Source of the DNA: Chitinispirillaceae bacterium
GTDB taxonomy: Bacteria; Fibrobacterota; Chitinivibrionia; Chitinivibrionales; Chitinispirillaceae
DNA length: 10,432 nucleotides
Reading direction: 5' to 3'
Assembly: GCA_016932075.1 (NCBI GenBank)
Contig: JAFGDP010000020.1
Span: forward strand, 1-10,432
In this document: positions 7,230 through 10,432 of the stretch, in pieces
How positions within the stretch are numbered: the stretch's first letter is position 1
How the letters are laid out: the number at the start of each line of letters is the position of its first letter
Made by a program: the position numbers and the translations under genes
The notes under the pieces: model-generated
The model's input: the letters and a program-made list of their open reading frames with translations, nothing else
Database searches by the model: none
Told to the model about the DNA's origin: nothing

Positions 7230-8720
7230 TTAAAACTGCATGAAAAACTTCCAGGTCTCTACCGGAATCCAGCTTTTCGTGCCATCGTCACCACTCGTTG
7301 TACCTTCAATATGGGCTCCCTGATGTTTTCCGTCAAAAGTGAATACTTTAACGGGATACGCGTCCTTACACCCCTGAAAATCATAGCACAGATGTGTTTT
7401 ACTGCCTGCTTTTGTTATGGGAATGGTTGCCGGTATGGTACACCCGTTGTCGGTGGCATGCGCTATCGCGGCATATTTCGCGCCTCTCCCGTTTCCCCCA
7501 TCCCAGGGACAGGTTTCGTCTTTCACGCTTGTTGTGCTCATATACGCAATGGGTTCATGGGTATTGGTTGGGAGCCAGATATTATAGTTGGCCGGAGCGA
7601 GACAAGCGACCGCGCGCAATTGCTTCTGATGATTCGTCGAGAGCGAGTAGGTAAACATCGCTCCGAAGCTGAAACCGGTACTGAAGACTCGCGTGGTATC
7701 AATGCAAAGCTCTTCTTTGCATAGTTTAAGCATGTCATCGAAAAAAGTGTGATCTTTCGCACCCTGAGTCCAGAGGGGATCATTTCCGTACCCATTGGGC
7801 GCGACAAAGATGCAGTAGTTTTTCGTGCTGTCCGCGAATCGCTTGAGTTGGAAAAACTTGTCGTTCGCAACCATCTGCATAGTGCCGGCCATCCAGTGCA
7901 TGCCGAAGATCAAACGGTAAGGATTATTCGGATCGTAGTTGGTTGGTATGTTGATGATGTATTCCCGGCTAAGGCCGGCACTGGTAATCTTGTAAGTGCC
8001 GCTTTTCAACGTCGAAAGACTTTTGCCGCAGCCACGGCTCGGTCCCGGTGGGTTACCCATGTAATGGTAATCGGCGGCAACAGAATCGAGTGTGATATCG
8101 AGTTGCTGGTTATCATACGAGGTGACCGGTATGTTTTTTGTTGCGAAACCGTCAGCGACCACCCTGATCGTGTCATTGATCATTGGCGCCAATAGCGCCT
8201 GTTTGTCGGCTCTCGGCATTGTAACGGTGGATGCCCCTTTCTGATGAAGCATAGTGGTGCTGCCGGTGAGCATCGTGTAACGGAATGTCGTCACATTGGA
8301 GCCGATGGCGGCTTTAATGACGAGAAGACTGGTTGATAGTTGAAGGCTCCCGATATCAAAACTGAATATCCCGGCAGGAGTATTGTTGAATACCCATTTC
8401 TTCAGTCGTTTACCGTGTACATCGAAAATGTCCACCTTCAATGGTGCGGGAATACTCAGGGTGAACCGCACAACGCCATTGGTCATGGAGATATTCCCGT
8501 TTTTTGGAATTATGAAATGGTGTGTAACGGCAGTGGTGACAAAACCGAATGCACCATCGCTACCGGTCGTGTCGGAAATTTTCTGCCCCACCAGGGTGAC
8601 AATGGCATCGGCTATCGGCTGTCCCGTTTTATTTGAAACGACACCCTGCAGGTTAATCGTTTGAGCATTGGCTGTTAAGCCGATAACAAAAGCAAGATAG
8701 CACACTATATGTTTATAAAT
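7230..8720 (-). CDS. Secreted CE1-like feruloyl/acetyl esterase with N-terminal carboxypeptidase-like/sorting-like module; probable ATT start
   Basis: About 496 aa if started at the ATT at 8720-8718, 6 nt after AGGAGG. The first GTG in frame is at 8705, 21 nt from that site, and would leave a signal peptide without its positive n-region. From ATT the N-terminus is (M)YKHIVCYLAFVIGLTANAQ, a normal signal peptide. Residues 21-60 begin a carboxypeptidase regulatory-like domain, about 82-153 are a sorting-like sandwich (VDIFDVHGKRLKKW), and about 182-212 complete the first domain (TIRVVADGFATKNIPV). The alpha/beta-hydrolase spans about 240-496: GMHWMAGT (oxyanion region), VAPNGYG, nucleophile Ser351 in GFSFGA, and a candidate catalytic His in GKHQGAH. 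CE1-type members include feruloyl esterases and are often annotated as polyhydroxybutyrate depolymerase. Feruloyl removal from pectic side chains fits the context. There is no C-terminal sorting domain. Confidence 0.88.
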   Translation of the reverse strand: MYKHIVCYLAFVIGLTANAQTINLQGVVSNKTGQPIADAIVTLVGQKISDTTGSDGAFGFVTTAVTHHFIIPKNGNISMTNGVVRFTLSIPAPLKVDIFDVHGKRLKKWVFNNTPAGIFSFDIGSLQLSTSLLVIKAAIGSNVTTFRYTMLTGSTTMLHQKGASTVTMPRADKQALLAPMINDTIRVVADGFATKNIPVTSYDNQQLDITLDSVAADYHYMGNPPGPSRGCGKSLSTLKSGTYKITSAGLSREYIINIPTNYDPNNPYRLIFGMHWMAGTMQMVANDKFFQLKRFADSTKNYCIFVAPNGYGNDPLWTQGAKDHTFFDDMLKLCKEELCIDTTRVFSTGFSFGAMFTYSLSTNHQKQLRAVACLAPANYNIWLPTNTHEPIAYMSTTSVKDETCPWDGGNGRGAKYAAIAHATDNGCTIPATIPITKAGSKTHLCYDFQGCKDAYPVKVFTFDGKHQGAHIEGTTSGDDGTKSWIPVETWKFFMQF

Positions 8721-8726
8721 AAACCA

Positions 8727-8732
8727 CCTCCT
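8727..8732 (-). promoter_or_regulatory. Shine-Dalgarno that points to an ATT start for the CE1 esterase
   Basis: The minus strand reads AAAGGAGGTGG; its AGGAGG core is followed by TGGTTT and then ATT (8720-8718). No ATG, GTG or TTG lies in frame within the usual 5-10 nt window. A stop codon (TAA, 8735-8733) sits directly upstream in frame, so no earlier start is possible. Confidence 0.75.
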
Positions 8733-8770
8733 TTAATCTCGAGGATATCCAAATATCGTGAGCAATGTTT

Positions 8771-8776
8771 TGTCAA
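8771..8776 (-). promoter_or_regulatory. Weak candidate -35 box (TTGACA) before the CE1 esterase
   Basis: A perfect TTGACA is on the minus strand about 50 bp upstream of the CE1 start. No good -10 box is found at 15-18 bp (the sequences there are TATTTG, ATTTGG and TTTGGA), so promoter function is doubtful. Confidence 0.15.
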
Positions 8777-8797
8777 ATACTGTTGCATGCATACGCG

Positions 8798-10432
8798 TTA
8801 TTTACCGTATACCGTCTGAGCTTTGATCAAATAAACATTGTCGGTCAAACCGTAATCCATTGCCAGGTTTACCGTTTCGTTTTTTGCAATGATCTTCCGG
8901 ACGAGCCGCCCGTTACACGTATAAATTGAAAGGCGCAGTACCCCTTCGCCGGAAATACGCGGAATACTGAACGATTCGCCAGACACGACCCTGATGGTTT
9001 TTTTTTCGCACGTCGAAAGCCCTTTTGTCCGCGCCATAGTCGGGAGAGCGCTTACTCCGCCGGGAAAGGTGATGTTGGGCCTGGGCGGAGCGTTCATTCC
9101 ATCCCCGAGGTAAAAATCGACCATGTTCGACTGATAATACCCGCGACAATTCATGCAGTTCCGGTATCCGGGATTGTGGGGCAGGGTGTAGATTTTATGA
9201 GTGGTCGGCTCCATTGTTGAGAAAATCAGCAAACTATTTCCATCACCTGCGGCATATACCACTTCTTCCCGCCAGTCTCCGAGAATGTCTCCGTAACAGC
9301 CGGGAACATTACGCCACCACTGCCGATTGCTAGTGAAATCATAAAGTCTTTCTTCAGTGCTGGTAAGATGATTCCATTTGGTCATTTTGTTGTTGTCAAG
9401 GTTTTCGCTTAGAAGATCCCCGGTCCACCAGATCCGCAGATTGGGGTAAGAATCCGGTATTTTGTTGGAAACTCTGGTTCCGGATACATTGTATATTCCG
9501 TCTGTAAAAGTCCAGAATTCATAGCCCGGATGACGGGGATCGAAGTCGCCGGCAATTCCTCGTGCCAAGTCCTGGACATCGGAAAGTGACTGCTTTTGCA
9601 GGATCGCTCCCGTTTTAGCATCATAATATGCCCAGGCCAGACGAGATGGATTGTCCTGCTGGATGGCATAACCCTCTATTCCGGGACGTGAAGGGTCAAG
9701 GTCTCCGATATGAAAACGGTCACCGTGGTTAAGTCCGCCTGCACCTAAAGAATAAAGGAGAGTCCCATTGGGTCTGAGGCAAAATCCGAAAGGGATGATC
9801 TCATCCTTACCATCACCGTCTACATCAATGCATCTTATATTGTGACCGTCAGGGGTATTTCCTGTTCTCAGATATTTCCAGTTAAGTACCAGGTTGTTGT
9901 TGCTCCAGTTATAGGTGGTCACCATCATATTGAAGCTGCTGCCGGACGATCCATTTCTGTTCTTAGCTGACCATACTACGCTTGGATTAACTCCATCAAG
10001 ATAGGCTATCCCCATATGACCGTTCATCGGCCCGGCGTTGAGATAGTCTGTGGGAACGGCAGCGCGGCCCAGCTCTTTGCCTGTCATCCCCTCAAGAATT
10101 GATATGAACTGTTTGGAATTGTTGGATTCAGACAGTACTTTACCGTCGGCGAACTTTGAACCGTTTGCTGTTCTTATGATTACTTCGGCCTTGCCGTCGT
10201 TGTTTATATCATAAACGGTTATGTTGTCTCCGTGCCCAATGGCCAATGTTGAGGAACCGGGTTGGATATTGTGTTGGTTTGTACTGTTGGGCCCGCAGTC
10301 GTATTGCCAGAGAAATGTGCCGTCCCGCAGATAGGCTTCTGCGAATATGTTCCTTTCGCTACTGGGTTGTTTTGTAAATACAAAGTCGTATTCTCCGTCT
10401 CCGTCAAGATCGCCCACGTATATAAGACCCAC
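8798..10432 (-). CDS. Rhamnogalacturonan lyase, PL11 family (partial, N-terminus beyond window) with sorting-like C-terminus
   Basis: 544 codons are visible and the frame is open at the right edge, so the signal peptide and first blade are missing; PL11 enzymes are usually about 600 aa or more. The first visible codon, GTG at 10432, reads as Val within the gene. The calcium-binding aspartate loops of the eight-bladed PL11 propeller are clear: DLDGDGEYD (local 9-17), DINNDGKAE (75-83) and DVDGDGKDE (203-211). Family signatures are HGDRFHIGDLDP (236-247), GDFDPRHPGYEFW (295-307), GDILGDWREE (381-390) and TLPHNPGYR (416-424). Residues about 478-544 form a sorting-like sandwich (LSIYTCNGRLVRK, then NVYLIKA). 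The enzyme cleaves the Rha-GalA backbone of rhamnogalacturonan I by beta-elimination. It is the most upstream visible gene and 77 bp precede the next start. Confidence 0.94.
   Translation of the reverse strand: MGLIYVGDLDGDGEYDFVFTKQPSSERNIFAEAYLRDGTFLWQYDCGPNSTNQHNIQPGSSTLAIGHGDNITVYDINNDGKAEVIIRTANGSKFADGKVLSESNNSKQFISILEGMTGKELGRAAVPTDYLNAGPMNGHMGIAYLDGVNPSVVWSAKNRNGSSGSSFNMMVTTYNWSNNNLVLNWKYLRTGNTPDGHNIRCIDVDGDGKDEIIPFGFCLRPNGTLLYSLGAGGLNHGDRFHIGDLDPSRPGIEGYAIQQDNPSRLAWAYYDAKTGAILQKQSLSDVQDLARGIAGDFDPRHPGYEFWTFTDGIYNVSGTRVSNKIPDSYPNLRIWWTGDLLSENLDNNKMTKWNHLTSTEERLYDFTSNRQWWRNVPGCYGDILGDWREEVVYAAGDGNSLLIFSTMEPTTHKIYTLPHNPGYRNCMNCRGYYQSNMVDFYLGDGMNAPPRPNITFPGGVSALPTMARTKGLSTCEKKTIRVVSGESFSIPRISGEGVLRLSIYTCNGRLVRKIIAKNETVNLAMDYGLTDNVYLIKAQTVYGK

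Overview
The window holds a run of seven genes, all on the minus strand, so transcription reads from high to low coordinates. All appear to encode secreted proteins: every visible N-terminus has a signal peptide, and the 10432-end gene is cut before its start. In transcription order they are a rhamnogalacturonan lyase of the PL11 type (N-terminus cut by the window), a CE1-like feruloyl/acetyl esterase, a GH53 endo-beta-1,4-galactanase, a GH5 glycoside hydrolase, a GH43-like hydrolase with a binding module, an SGNH/GDSL esterase, and the first 82 codons of a further secreted protein. Gaps are about 77-200 bp. I see no convincing intrinsic terminator in any of them, so a single operon or a co-regulated cluster is plausible. 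There are no RNA genes, CRISPR arrays, insertion sequences or transposases.

Together the enzymes fit breakdown of hairy pectin (rhamnogalacturonan I) and its arabinogalactan side chains. PL11 would cut the backbone, the SGNH and CE1 esterases would remove acetyl or feruloyl groups, and GH53 would cut beta-1,4-galactan. GH43 and GH5 probably act on side chains or neighbouring glycans. No transporter, SusC/SusD pair, sensor or regulator is present in the window.

Organism: most of the enzymes carry a small beta-sandwich module resembling type IX secretion (Por/T9SS type A) sorting domains. Nearly every start is preceded by a strong Shine-Dalgarno sequence (AGGAGG type), which argues against Bacteroidota. 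Large secreted CAZyme sets with such modules plus Shine-Dalgarno use suggest a Fibrobacterota-like lineage (Fibrobacter/Chitinispirillum relatives). This is inference from style, not a marker gene.

The most notable points are: (1) the CE1 gene appears to start at an ATT codon; (2) in the GH5 and CE1 proteins the sorting-like sandwich sits inside an N-terminal carboxypeptidase-regulatory-like domain, whereas the other complete enzymes carry it at the C-terminus; (3) two small ORFs (18 and 43 codons) touch the neighbouring enzyme genes by stop/start overlaps; (4) the GH43-like protein seems to lack one of the Glu residues its relatives conserve.
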